In this document: positions 35,301 to 44,557 of the stretch, piece by piece
How positions within the stretch are numbered: the stretch's first letter is position 1
How the letters are laid out: every line of letters starts with the position of its first letter
NCBI GenBank assembly: GCA_900199595.1
Contig: FZRB01000015.1
Location: 1-64,000 of the forward strand
Length of the DNA: 64,000 bases
Reading direction: 5' to 3'
Origin: Lachnospiraceae bacterium
Lineage (GTDB): Bacteria > Bacillota > Clostridia > Lachnospirales > Lachnospiraceae
The notes under the pieces: generated by a model
Database searches by the model: none
What the model was told of the DNA's origin: nothing
Seen by the model: only the letters and a program-made list of their open reading frames with translations
Position numbers and translations under genes: made by a program

Positions 35301-37871
35301 TTATTTCTTTATTTTTACCTTCTTTACCTTACTCCATTCACTATATACCTTCTTATTATTTGAATCCTTCACATACGATCTTACCCTTATATAGTATGTC
35401 TTTTTCTTTTTAAGCTTCTTGATGGTAAGTGTATTCTTAGTTGTAGATTTCTTTTTTAATGATTTTGTAAAACTACTATTCAGCGCATATTGAACTTCAT
35501 AGCCCTTTACTCCGGATACTTTCTTCCACTTAAGCGATATCTTCTTTCCCTTAGCATTCTTTACCTTGCTTATGGTCGCCTTTTTCGGAGCAGTGACTGT
35601 CGGTTCCACTTTAGATGTAGGTGTTACTGTTGGCTCTACTGTTGCTTTGTCCTTTGAATCATTTGTTGGAACAGCTGAAGGTGTCATCGTTGGTGTTGGA
35701 GAAACGTTCGTAGTTGGTATTCCAGTTGGATCACTAGTTGGTGTATTTGTAGGTAATGAAGTTGTGTCTGGTGTAACTGTAGGACTAGGTGTAGCTGTAG
35801 GATCAGTAACATCTCCAGTTTTTTCTTCCCAAATTGCATAAAGCGTTATATCATATTTAGTTCTATAACTACTTATTACTTCACCATCTTCATCGTAATA
35901 TAAATATTCTCTATTTGTACTCCATCCACAGAATCGAAGGTTTTCTTCATCGTTTAATGGTGTACTCATTTCATCTTCCGAATTAAATCTTACACCCTTT
36001 TTAAATGTTTTTTCTCTAGAATATTCCTTCTCATTATCGGTTTCTTCTTTATACCAATATCCACCATTAGCATCAAATGTTACTATACATGTCTCATATG
36101 ATTCCTCACTACTCCACTGAGCTTGAAATGTAGTATCCTTAATATCATAAAAAATATCTCTTGGTAACTTATATAACTCATCATCAATGGAAGGAGAAAT
36201 AATTTTCCATCCGTCAAAAGTATACCCTGCCTTCTCTGGATTTTTGCATAGATCAACCCAACAATTACCACCTTTGGGAACATATTCTGTATATGAATCA
36301 TATGTTACTTCATGATTATTATCATCATACATTATGACTTCTCCACCATCAAAGTCGAATGTAAATGTAGCAATATCGCCCCATACAGCTTCAAGTATTA
36401 TATCTCCATCAACATAAAACCTATCGCTGTCATTATATGAATAAATTTTTTCTGAATCATCTCCTTTAATTCTCCAACCAGTAAGCATATAGCCTTCTTT
36501 TTCCACATTTGTATAATTACAACTATATGGTATTTCCGAAAAGGCCTCATCATTATATGAAGCATCTGTACCAGTACGTTCATACTTTTCATATATACCA
36601 TGAGAAAAATACAGTTTAGATTCAGTTCCTCCCCACTGAGAATTAAAGTTTTTAAACTTTCCACCATTAGCATCGTAGGTGATAAGCGCTGCTTTTGTCC
36701 AAACAGGAACAATAGTAATATCTTCTTCACCTATTTTTATACTACTATATTTTTCATAAACCTTATCATCGTCCGAATCCTTTATCTTGAATTCATCACA
36801 TACGTATCCATCAAATCTTACTGGAAGAGAGAATTCCGAGCCTATCTCATCATCTTGTTCAGCATCAGATGGCATAATATATTCATATTCAAAATCACAA
36901 TAAGATCCACTTATATAATAATCCCAGGATTCAGAATTAACACGAAAAGACGTATTCTTTTTTCTCAATCCTTTTTTTTGTGTTATTTTCAGACCATTCT
37001 TTGTAGTTCCTAACCAACCATCATCTCCTGCATCAAAGGTTACAACAACTCCTTTTTCCCATACTGCAACAAGATTTATATCTTTGTTTACCGTAATCGT
37101 ATCACTACCATTTTGCTGGTATAAAGTATCGTCATCACCTTCAATTTTATATCCATCAAAGAAATATTGATCATAGGTGTGAGTATCACTATCCATTTTT
37201 AGAGAAAAAATATTATATGCCTCTTCAACACCCGAATAATCTATATCAAGCTTATACCAATCTTCATATGGACTTGCTGAATAATAACCCGTTCCTATGG
37301 TATATTCAAAACCTTCAGGAAAAGTCCATGCAATCTTCTGAATTTTCTCTCCATTTTTAGTAGTCCCGAATCCACTTACATCAGTAGTAAGTGTTACGGT
37401 ATACGCATTTTCCCACACCGCATCAACTACTATATCAGAATCTGAACTGTCTAATCTAAATACATCTGTCCAATTTTTATATACAGTTCCATCACCACCA
37501 CGTATTTTCCATCCGATTATTATTTTATTATTTATAACTCTGTCAAATATATAGTTATATTTTTCCATATATATATCTTTATCATATTCTTCAGAATCAC
37601 TTCTTTTGGTGATTAGCCACCATGAGTCTCCAGATATGCCCATTCCTGGTCCATAAGTGGGCTGATTCTCTCTCCAATCACCATCTTTTTTATAGGACAA
37701 ATCCGTTACATCATTGCCATCTACGACGCCAAATTTACTGTAATCTGTATGAAATGTAATTGTTGTATCATTCCCTTCAGCATTTACAACATTACCGGTT
37801 ATAAACGCAAATAAAAAACTGCATAAAATTGATACAAATATAATTCTTGGCCTCACTATTTTTTTGAGCAT
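35301..37871 (-). CDS. Secreted InlB-repeat protein with Thr/Pro linker and C-terminal Fn3 domain
   Basis: An 856-residue secreted protein with signal peptide (1 to about 31). About eight InlB B-repeat/Listeria-Bacteroides modules follow (about 33-680), each with a YDANGG-like start and a GY.LTGW- or GYTFDGW-like core. A Thr/Pro-rich linker (about 680-760, TPTATPSPTVTPDTTS) leads to a lysine-rich fibronectin type III domain (about 765-856, VKGYEVQYALNSSF). No LPxTG or S-layer motif is visible; the basic C-terminus may bind the wall or glycans. A surface adhesion role is inferred. Confidence 0.9.
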   Translation of the reverse strand: MLKKIVRPRIIFVSILCSFLFAFITGNVVNAEGNDTTITFHTDYSKFGVVDGNDVTDLSYKKDGDWRENQPTYGPGMGISGDSWWLITKRSDSEEYDKDIYMEKYNYIFDRVINNKIIIGWKIRGGDGTVYKNWTDVFRLDSSDSDIVVDAVWENAYTVTLTTDVSGFGTTKNGEKIQKIAWTFPEGFEYTIGTGYYSASPYEDWYKLDIDYSGVEEAYNIFSLKMDSDTHTYDQYFFDGYKIEGDDDTLYQQNGSDTITVNKDINLVAVWEKGVVVTFDAGDDGWLGTTKNGLKITQKKGLRKKNTSFRVNSESWDYYISGSYCDFEYEYIMPSDAEQDDEIGSEFSLPVRFDGYVCDEFKIKDSDDDKVYEKYSSIKIGEEDITIVPVWTKAALITYDANGGKFKNFNSQWGGTESKLYFSHGIYEKYERTGTDASYNDEAFSEIPYSCNYTNVEKEGYMLTGWRIKGDDSEKIYSYNDSDRFYVDGDIILEAVWGDIATFTFDFDGGEVIMYDDNNHEVTYDSYTEYVPKGGNCWVDLCKNPEKAGYTFDGWKIISPSIDDELYKLPRDIFYDIKDTTFQAQWSSEESYETCIVTFDANGGYWYKEETDNEKEYSREKTFKKGVRFNSEDEMSTPLNDEENLRFCGWSTNREYLYYDEDGEVISSYRTKYDITLYAIWEEKTGDVTDPTATPSPTVTPDTTSLPTNTPTSDPTGIPTTNVSPTPTMTPSAVPTNDSKDKATVEPTVTPTSKVEPTVTAPKKATISKVKNAKGKKISLKWKKVSGVKGYEVQYALNSSFTKSLKKKSTTKNTLTIKKLKKKKTYYIRVRSYVKDSNNKKVYSEWSKVKKVKIKK

Positions 37872-38009
37872 TTGTATCCCTCCTCTTTAAGAAAATTTAT
37901 TTAAAGTCAGTGTATCACCGCACCATTTTTTTTGTCAAATGTTGCTTGATTTATCACCACAATTATTTCATAATGGAAGTGGCATATTTACGGAATAGAA
38001 AGGAAATGG

Positions 38010-38906
38010 ATGGCCAATACATTTTTTGATTCTGTAAATAAAGAGGACACATTTACTTTTATTCCCTGGGAAGAGCAGACTATTGCAAATGACTTCATGT
38101 TCAGCAAAGTCATGAGCAATCCAGAGCTTAGTAAAGAACTTCTCAGAAGAATTTTTCCACAACTTAATATCGAGAAGGTTGAGGATATTGAAATCCAAAA
38201 GACTTTAAAGAATTACTATGTTAACAAAGGAGTGCGTCTTGATGTATATGTCTCTGACGAAAAAGGCAGACGATATGACATAGAGATGCAGATGACAAGC
38301 AATCAGAACATCAGGAAAAGATCACGATACTATGCCAGTATGTTAGATGCCAACGATCTTCTCAAAGGAAAAGATTACGACAGTCTTAGTGATACTTACA
38401 TAGTGTTCATATGTACCTTTGATTTGTTTGGTCAGGGATACCACAAATACTCCTTCAAAAATATCTGTATGGAGAATAACAATATTCTCCTGAATGATGG
38501 TGCTGAACGATTATTCCTGAATACCGAGGGTACACGGGATGATGTAGATGCTGAACTAAAGAAGTTCCTTGATTTTGTAAAGGGACGCGAAGTGGAACCA
38601 GATGATTTCCTAAAACGGCTTAAACAAGCTGTAGAGGAAGCGAAAACAGTTGAGACCTGGAGGGATGAATATATGACGTTTAATGAAATAGAACGAAGAG
38701 GCTTCCTGCAGGGAGAGGCTATTGGAGAAGCTAAAGGAGAAGCTAAAGGTAGAGCTAAAGGGAAAGCTGAAGGGGAAGCTGATAGAAAAGCCAAAGATAT
38801 TTCTATAATCAAAGAAATGGTTTTAAATGGTCAGATATCTGAAGATACAGCTTCTCTTATTATTTCGAACTTTTCAAAGCCTTCTTTAGAAAATGAACAA
38901 AACTGA
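38010..38906 (+). CDS. Rpn family recombination-promoting nuclease / PD-(D/E)XK transposase-like protein
   Basis: A 298-residue protein of the Rpn/PDDEXK_2 family. The opening FIPWEEQTIANDFMFSKVMS is typical, and the nuclease core is RLDVYVSDEKGRRYDIEMQM with D..EMQ residues. The tail is a Gly/Glu/Ala/Lys repeat (GEAIGEAKGEAKGRAKGKAE) encoded by a 12-bp repeat, common in this family and prone to length change. Rpn proteins are DNA endonucleases that promote RecA-independent recombination in E. coli; some are linked to phage defence. It is a lone plus-strand gene between two secreted-protein genes. Confidence 0.9.
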   Translation: MANTFFDSVNKEDTFTFIPWEEQTIANDFMFSKVMSNPELSKELLRRIFPQLNIEKVEDIEIQKTLKNYYVNKGVRLDVYVSDEKGRRYDIEMQMTSNQNIRKRSRYYASMLDANDLLKGKDYDSLSDTYIVFICTFDLFGQGYHKYSFKNICMENNNILLNDGAERLFLNTEGTRDDVDAELKKFLDFVKGREVEPDDFLKRLKQAVEEAKTVETWRDEYMTFNEIERRGFLQGEAIGEAKGEAKGRAKGKAEGEADRKAKDISIIKEMVLNGQISEDTASLIISNFSKPSLENEQN

Positions 38907-38930
38907 ATAATTCATGCAACTAATTGACGA

Positions 38931-38961
38931 CACCGGTGGTTATTTATTCTAAACCGGTTTA
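38931..38961. repeat. Paired ACCGGT palindromes
   Basis: CACCGGTG (38931-38938) and the 12-bp palindrome TAAACCGGTTTA (38950-38961), with centres about 21 bp apart, just downstream of the Rpn gene. Function is unknown. Confidence 0.5.
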
Positions 38962-38978
38962 TAGTTTAGACTGTAAAT

Positions 38979-39046
38979 ATGCCCGGGTTTATCGCTGATC
39001 TGCGGTAAACTTGCGGGCATTTAAAGCAACATTTTGTTGCTTTTTT
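38979..39046 (+). terminator. Tandem stem-loops ending in a terminator after the Rpn gene
   Basis: First a long imperfect hairpin, ATGCCCGGGTTTATCGC (38979-38995) against GCGGTAAACTTGCGGGCAT (39002-39020). Then a compact GCAACA-TTT-TGTTGC (39026-39040) followed by TTTTTT. The second is a good rho-independent terminator for the plus strand. Confidence 0.8.
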
Positions 39047-39070
39047 CGAAACGATTGATTAAGTTGACAT

Positions 39071-39110
39071 AAAAAATATGACAGCAGTGAACCTGGTTCG
39101 CTGCTGTCAT
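39071..39110 (-). terminator. Terminator of the transglutaminase-like protein gene
   Basis: On minus, ATGACAGCAGCGAACC pairs with GGTTCACTGCTGTCAT and is followed by ATTTTTTATG. It is a near copy of the hairpin at 35248-35280. Confidence 0.85.
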
Positions 39111-39126
39111 CTTTTAGTTTTTCAAT

Positions 39127-41046
39127 CTACTTAATTTCCTCAAATGTGATATTATTATCTAACGCATATTTTTCTGCAGTAGAGTTTTTATAACCTTTTA
39201 TGATTGCATTGTTATTTACAAAACAGTCTTCTAATTCCGTTTCAGGATTTAATATTGTAATGGTAATTTGCTGCTCACATGCAAAAGCCCATGATTCTAT
39301 CTTTGTAACACTTTTCGGAACTGTGACATTTGTAATTTGAGTCTCAGCAAAGGCATCTTTTTCTATGATTTCTAATCCTTCCGGAAGTTCTATATCTGAA
39401 ATACATGTTGCCCAAAATGCATTTTTACCAATACGTTTAACGCCTGATCCAAGTTTAACACTTGTGACATTGTAATCCCACGCAGAAAAATAACCTTTTA
39501 TTTCTTCAACAGAATCGGGAATAACAATATCTTTATATTGTCCTTCTGCAACATAATACAAAACAGTTTTATCTTTACTGAATAGCATGTTGTTTTCTAC
39601 TACGAAATATTCACTGTCACGGTCTACAATAATAGATTTCAAATCAGTAATACCATAAAATGCACTATCATATATAGTATCTATTGTTTTGGGAATATAT
39701 ATAGATTTAATCTTCTCATTAGTAAAATGAACATAATTATAAAATGCCAAACCACTAATGGCAGTCAAAGGTAATCCATTAATCATTTCTGGCAGAACTA
39801 CTTCTTCACCCTGAAAGCCCTCATAATCTCCAAGGCAATATGCTACTGTTGTCATTCCATCATCACTAAAAACAGAATAGCATTTACATCCTTCGGATAT
39901 TTCCCATATATCGTATTTTCTTGGAGGCGTTTCAACATAAGATGCTTCAAGCTCATAAATCTTTTCATCTGCTACTGCAACTACGTTTACATGGCTCTCC
40001 TGAGGATACACATGATGCCATCTACATTTGATATTAACTTTCGCAAGCAAATCCATTATCAATTGACTGGTTGCCCAACAATCACCACCACCATAAAAAA
40101 GCATGTCCCTGCTATTAGAATATCTTCCGTCATAATAATAGTTCTCAGCAACATATTTTGTTACCGCTTCAATTTTCTCATATTCACTCGATTCTTTATG
40201 AATGATAGACTCTATGATATCCGTTATTTTTTCATCAAAATATATTCGTTCATAGCTTATATAATGAATTTTAAGATAGAATCGTTGACTATCTGCAATA
40301 ATTGTAATAGTTTCATCATAATCATCATATGATTTTCCTGTCGGAAGATAATTTCCTTCTTCAAGCTGAATATAGTTATTTCCAGGTGTCCAGTATCCAT
40401 TTATATACCTGTCTATATCAGAATAAAAATATAACGACTGAGTATATCCTGTCACATCAAGCTTAATGGTTGTCGGATAACTTTCAGGCATAGCTATACC
40501 TTCTCGAGCAGGCAAAGAATATAAAGTTATTTCCATATCCTTAGCCGGTTCACCATTTATATATATCTGTGAAGGTTTATTATCCTCAGGCAATGTATCT
40601 TCTTCAGTAGTTTTTTCTTCCGTTGTTTTATTTTCAGTTGTTTTTTTGTCTGGATTATTACTATCTTCAGATTTGTCTGTTTTTTTATCAGTGTTATTGT
40701 TTTTAGTTTGCTTTTTTATCTTTATTTTGATGCTTCCTTTTGCCTTCAGTTTTCCTTTCTTATAACCATAAACACTAAGTTTAACATTACCTTTTTTTAA
40801 TCCTTTAACTTTAATCTTTTTACCGCCAACAGATACTTTTACATATTTTTTCTTAGAAGCTTTTACTTTTATCTTATAGTTTCCCTTTACTTTTACTGTT
40901 GATGTTTCAGATACAGTAATAGATAATGAGTTTGTGGATAAATTGAGTTTTTTTGTTTTTGCATACACTTTATTGTCAATAAACCCAACATTTGATACTA
41001 ACAAAACTATTGCTAAAAATATGAATAATCCCCTATTATTTTTCAT
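39127..41046 (-). CDS. Secreted transglutaminase-like protein with BspA-type leucine-rich repeats
   Basis: A 639-residue secreted protein. It has a signal peptide (1-29), a lysine-rich Ig-like segment (about 30-112, repeated KVKGxxKG-type strands), a Thr/Glu/Asn/Asp/Lys linker (about 113-155), then a transglutaminase-core domain with C323 (GGGDCWATSQ) and H352 (ESHVNVVAV). The third triad position appears to be Glu (E367 in YELEAS) rather than the usual Asp. The C-terminal 200 residues are LRR_5/BspA repeats such as LPEGLEIIEKDAFAETQITN. Activity may be protease- or crosslink-like, or lost; a surface role is inferred. Confidence 0.87.
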   Translation of the reverse strand: MKNNRGLFIFLAIVLLVSNVGFIDNKVYAKTKKLNLSTNSLSITVSETSTVKVKGNYKIKVKASKKKYVKVSVGGKKIKVKGLKKGNVKLSVYGYKKGKLKAKGSIKIKIKKQTKNNNTDKKTDKSEDSNNPDKKTTENKTTEEKTTEEDTLPEDNKPSQIYINGEPAKDMEITLYSLPAREGIAMPESYPTTIKLDVTGYTQSLYFYSDIDRYINGYWTPGNNYIQLEEGNYLPTGKSYDDYDETITIIADSQRFYLKIHYISYERIYFDEKITDIIESIIHKESSEYEKIEAVTKYVAENYYYDGRYSNSRDMLFYGGGDCWATSQLIMDLLAKVNIKCRWHHVYPQESHVNVVAVADEKIYELEASYVETPPRKYDIWEISEGCKCYSVFSDDGMTTVAYCLGDYEGFQGEEVVLPEMINGLPLTAISGLAFYNYVHFTNEKIKSIYIPKTIDTIYDSAFYGITDLKSIIVDRDSEYFVVENNMLFSKDKTVLYYVAEGQYKDIVIPDSVEEIKGYFSAWDYNVTSVKLGSGVKRIGKNAFWATCISDIELPEGLEIIEKDAFAETQITNVTVPKSVTKIESWAFACEQQITITILNPETELEDCFVNNNAIIKGYKNSTAEKYALDNNITFEEIK

Positions 41047-41100
41047 AGTTAATTACCTCACGAATACGATAGATATTGTTATATTTATATGTTATTCCAG

Positions 41101-41120
41101 TAAAATGCGAATTTCTCGCA
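41101..41120 (-). terminator. Possible weak terminator of the opp/amino-acid operon
   Basis: On minus, TGCGA-GAAAT-TCGCA followed by TTTTA. The stem is only 5 bp. Confidence 0.35.
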
Positions 41121-41127
41121 ATCCCAG

Positions 41128-42222
41128 CTATTTATTACCGATAAATATATCCACCTGATTTGGCTCTTCTCTTTTTTCGTCATAGCTATATTCCAGCTTG
41201 TCTGTCATTTTTTCAATAATTGTGAGTGAGAGATCATTATCAGTATCCTTAATATCAAATTTTTTGCCTGCATAACCCACAGTGATATTACTGCTTTGAT
41301 CCTGCATAGAATATTCTATCTTTACACGGATATATGGCTTATCGAGGCTTGGGAACAGTATCTGTTGTACCAGCTCCTCAACGATAAGACGTATACGATT
41401 TCTATTTGTATAAGATATATCATTCTGGATAAAGTAATTCTCAAGTTTATCTACAAATATATGGAAATCATAATTCTTTTTATCGATCAGTTCTTCGAAT
41501 AACTTCATCTTCAGAATAAATCTTCTTGTCAGTTCTTTCTGAGGATTGTCAAATATTTCTTCAGGAGTTCCTTCTTCATAGATACCGCCCTCATCCATAT
41601 AGAATACACGGGTCGAGATAGATCTGGCGAAATTCATCTCATGAGTAACTATCATCATGGTCTTTCCACTTTTTGACAATTCTCTGATTACTGCCTGTAC
41701 CTCTGAAACCATCGTAGGATCAAGTGCGCTTGTGGGCTCGTCCAGAAGTATCACCTCAGGATCCATACAAAGTGCCCTTGCAATCGCCACTCTCTGCTTC
41801 TGTCCTCCGGACAGCTCATCAGGATATGCAAGCACCTTGTCTTCAAGTCCTACCCTGCTCAGATACTCCATTCCAGTTTTATAAGCTTCTTTCTTATCCT
41901 TTTTCAGAAGATCCATCGGTGCAAGCATAAGATTCTCTATTACAGTCAGATGACCGAACAAATTAAAGGACTGAAATACCATGCCCATTTTCCGTCTGAC
42001 CTTCTTTATATCTGTTCCTTTTGCAGTGATATCTTCACCGTTCAAAAGAATACTGCCTGAGGTTGGAGTTTCCAAAAGATTTATACACCTTAAAAAGGTG
42101 GATTTTCCTGTTCCCGAAGGACCTATAATAGAGATAACATCCCCATCATTTATCGTTACATTTACATCCTTTAAAGGAGTCACGCCATCAAATTCTTTTT
42201 TCAGATTTTTAATCTCAATCAT
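41128..42222 (-). CDS. Polar amino-acid ABC ATPase fused to a degenerate RsbW-like ATPase domain
   Basis: A 364-residue fusion. Residues 1 to about 240 are a GlnQ/HisP-type ABC ATPase: Walker A GPSGTGKST, signature LSGGQKQR, Walker B VILLDEPTSALD, and a His switch in IVTHEM. Residues about 250-364 look like an anti-sigma/RsbW-type HATPase domain: NRIRLIVEELVQQI in the N-box place, VGYAGKKFDI in the G1 place, then SLTIIEKMTDKLEYSY. The usual N-box Asn (here Gln) and G1 Asp (here Tyr) are missing, so ATP binding by this part is doubtful and regulation is more likely. The usual GlnQ length is about 240-250. It overlaps the upstream permease fusion by 8 bp. Confidence 0.85.
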   Translation of the reverse strand: MIEIKNLKKEFDGVTPLKDVNVTINDGDVISIIGPSGTGKSTFLRCINLLETPTSGSILLNGEDITAKGTDIKKVRRKMGMVFQSFNLFGHLTVIENLMLAPMDLLKKDKKEAYKTGMEYLSRVGLEDKVLAYPDELSGGQKQRVAIARALCMDPEVILLDEPTSALDPTMVSEVQAVIRELSKSGKTMMIVTHEMNFARSISTRVFYMDEGGIYEEGTPEEIFDNPQKELTRRFILKMKLFEELIDKKNYDFHIFVDKLENYFIQNDISYTNRNRIRLIVEELVQQILFPSLDKPYIRVKIEYSMQDQSSNITVGYAGKKFDIKDTDNDLSLTIIEKMTDKLEYSYDEKREEPNQVDIFIGNK

Positions 42223-44515
42223 CAGATTGCACCCCCTTTAAAATGTCTTCTCTTTTCCGCCTCTTCGGATTTATATTAACTTCAATCTTACCTACTATAA
42301 ATGTCATAATTCCACCAAGGATAAAATATATTACAGCTACAGCAATAAGCGGGAAGAATGCCTCATAAGTACGTCCTCTTACTATATCTCCCATCTTTGT
42401 AAGATCCTGCACTGCTATATATCCGACAATGGCCGTTGCCTTGATCAGTGATACTACCTCACCCTTATATGTAGGAAGAAAATGCGGAACAGCCTGGGGA
42501 AGAATGATTCTGAAGAAGGAATGTAAATCACCATATCCCAGAGCGTAGGCTGCTTCTGTCTGTCCCTTATCAATAGCACCAACACCGGTTTTTAACATTC
42601 CGAATACTCCCGAACCGAAAACAAGTGTAAATGCGATCACCGAAACAACAGTTCCACTGATTTCTGATTTTGCAAAAATGATATAGTACAGAATCATAAG
42701 CAATACAACCACAGGCATTCCCTGTACCAGCCATACAAAGAACCTTGCAATCGCATTTGCTACTTTATTTCCATTACGGCATGCCATATATGTAAGGAAG
42801 CCGAGAATAGTTCCAAACAAAATGGATAGAACAGTGATGAGTAACGTTGTAAGTATTCCGGAAATGAACAGCTTGTATCTGTCTTCACGTATGAAGGTTT
42901 TCTCAAAACTGGACTTTGTCCTGCCCCAGAAGGAACTGTCAACTGCCTGCTCTCCTGCTGCACGTACTATCAGAACATAATATGCAGGATAATAATCAAT
43001 AAAATCCATTTTTTCCTTACGTTCATCAGTTACAACAATTGAACCGCAGGCCATATCAGCCTTTCCTGACTCAACTGTAGCAAGGGCTGCAGCAAAATCC
43101 ATACCTGTAAAGTTCACGTGATAATCAAGCTCCTTTGCCATGAGCAGAATCATCTCCACATCAAATCCGCAGAGCTCGCCACCTTCACCTACATAACTCA
43201 TAGGCTGCAGCGTATCACAGGCAGCAACATTTACCGTACCAGCATTTCCCGGCCAATCCTGATCCATTACTGTTTTTATACTTTCATCTGAACCGGTCCA
43301 TTTATCCCACAGCTCAGCCTTTTCTTCCTCGGATATCTTGTCAAATGCAGCCTGCCACTCATCTCTTCTTTTGTCTCCTTTTGTAAATGCGATTCCAAAA
43401 GAAGCTGCTCCAAGATCCTCCTTAAACAGCGCAATCTCCGGATCCTTATTTACAGCGAGCACTGCAACTGCATTATTCATAAATCCGGCATCAGTTTTTC
43501 CTGATTTTACTCCCAGTATCATATCTGCCATCGAGGTGTAATATGTGAATTCCTTGACATCTGATACTCTTGAAGAAATAAGTTCCTCAAAAGGAGCACC
43601 TGTCAGCATAGATATCGTCTTTCCATTCAGTTCTTCAAAACTTTTATATTCAGGTTCTGAACCAACATCCAGACCATTTCCATTTGAGACAGTATTACCT
43701 GACGAATCCTCTGCAAGCACAGCAAGAACAACTCCACCGGTACTGGTGGGATCAGAGAAAAGAACCTCCTCCTTCCTTTCATCAGTCACATTCATATCTG
43801 TTGAGAAATCATATTTTCCGGACTGAACAGCAGGTATACGTCCGGAAAAATCTACATCTCCCAGTTCCAGAGCATAACCTCTTTCCTTACAGAAACGGAC
43901 AACAATATCTATATCATAGCCGACATTTTTACCATCCTTGATATAGGAAAATGGCATATCTGTAGATGTAGTGACAACCTTTATCTTACCATTCTCTCCG
44001 GTAAGACCACCCATATCTACAACCTTTCTGTCCTCGTCTGTTCCAAACCAGATATCATCTATTTCCTGTAATGTTCCATCTTCACGACTCTTCTTCAGGA
44101 ATTCATTTAATTCAGCGCATAAAGCAGCACTTTTCTCGTCATCCTTACGGAAGGCAAAACTGTAATCCTGACTTGTGATACGATCATGTATATAATCTAT
44201 CTGAGGCTGTTCCATATGCATTGTTCTGATTCCCGGCTCATCTCCGAGATATGCATCTATCTTACCGGCCAAAAGTGCAGCATTGCAATCAGGATAGCTG
44301 TTAAAATAGAAATACTCACTGTCAGGAAAATAAGTTTTTGCAACATCCTCCATCAGTGTTCCGGTCAGAACACCAAGCCTTTTTCCGTTATAATCCTTCC
44401 ATTCCTGTTCATCATCAGTCTGTGCACAGACCGCGGCAGGACAGGAAAATGTCACTGCTATGAGTATAGTCATAAGTATAACTATTAAACTAAGACATCT
44501 TTGGTTTCTTATCAT
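42215..44515 (-). CDS. Amino-acid ABC transporter: solute-binding lobes fused to permease
   Basis: A 766-residue fusion. After a signal segment (1-31) come: a second-lobe-like segment (about 42-160, GKRLGVLTGTLMEDVAK to DDIWFGTDE), a full SBP_bac_3 domain (about 177-410, VTTSTDMPFSYIKDGKNVGY to LWDKWTGSDE), a first-lobe-like segment (about 427-520, AACDTLQPMSYVGEGGELCG to YYPAYYVLIVR), then a HisM/GlnP-type permease (about 545-750, with ISGILTTLLITVLSILFG and EAAYALGYG, the EAA loop). The lobe order is 2-(1-2)-1, so the outer halves could pair around the middle domain. Its partner ATPase is the next gene. Polar amino acids are the family substrate. Confidence 0.87.
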   Translation of the reverse strand: MIRNQRCLSLIVILMTILIAVTFSCPAAVCAQTDDEQEWKDYNGKRLGVLTGTLMEDVAKTYFPDSEYFYFNSYPDCNAALLAGKIDAYLGDEPGIRTMHMEQPQIDYIHDRITSQDYSFAFRKDDEKSAALCAELNEFLKKSREDGTLQEIDDIWFGTDEDRKVVDMGGLTGENGKIKVVTTSTDMPFSYIKDGKNVGYDIDIVVRFCKERGYALELGDVDFSGRIPAVQSGKYDFSTDMNVTDERKEEVLFSDPTSTGGVVLAVLAEDSSGNTVSNGNGLDVGSEPEYKSFEELNGKTISMLTGAPFEELISSRVSDVKEFTYYTSMADMILGVKSGKTDAGFMNNAVAVLAVNKDPEIALFKEDLGAASFGIAFTKGDKRRDEWQAAFDKISEEEKAELWDKWTGSDESIKTVMDQDWPGNAGTVNVAACDTLQPMSYVGEGGELCGFDVEMILLMAKELDYHVNFTGMDFAAALATVESGKADMACGSIVVTDERKEKMDFIDYYPAYYVLIVRAAGEQAVDSSFWGRTKSSFEKTFIREDRYKLFISGILTTLLITVLSILFGTILGFLTYMACRNGNKVANAIARFFVWLVQGMPVVVLLMILYYIIFAKSEISGTVVSVIAFTLVFGSGVFGMLKTGVGAIDKGQTEAAYALGYGDLHSFFRIILPQAVPHFLPTYKGEVVSLIKATAIVGYIAVQDLTKMGDIVRGRTYEAFFPLIAVAVIYFILGGIMTFIVGKIEVNINPKRRKREDILKGVQSDD

Positions 44516-44557
44516 GAGAAATCTTTCTCCTTTAAATGTAATGGTATCTTTTTTGTT

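Noticed and set aside
38010-38906. Rpn gene as an active insertion sequence
   Set aside because: Despite the transposase-like family name I see no terminal inverted repeats or target duplication around it; the flanking hairpins are terminators.
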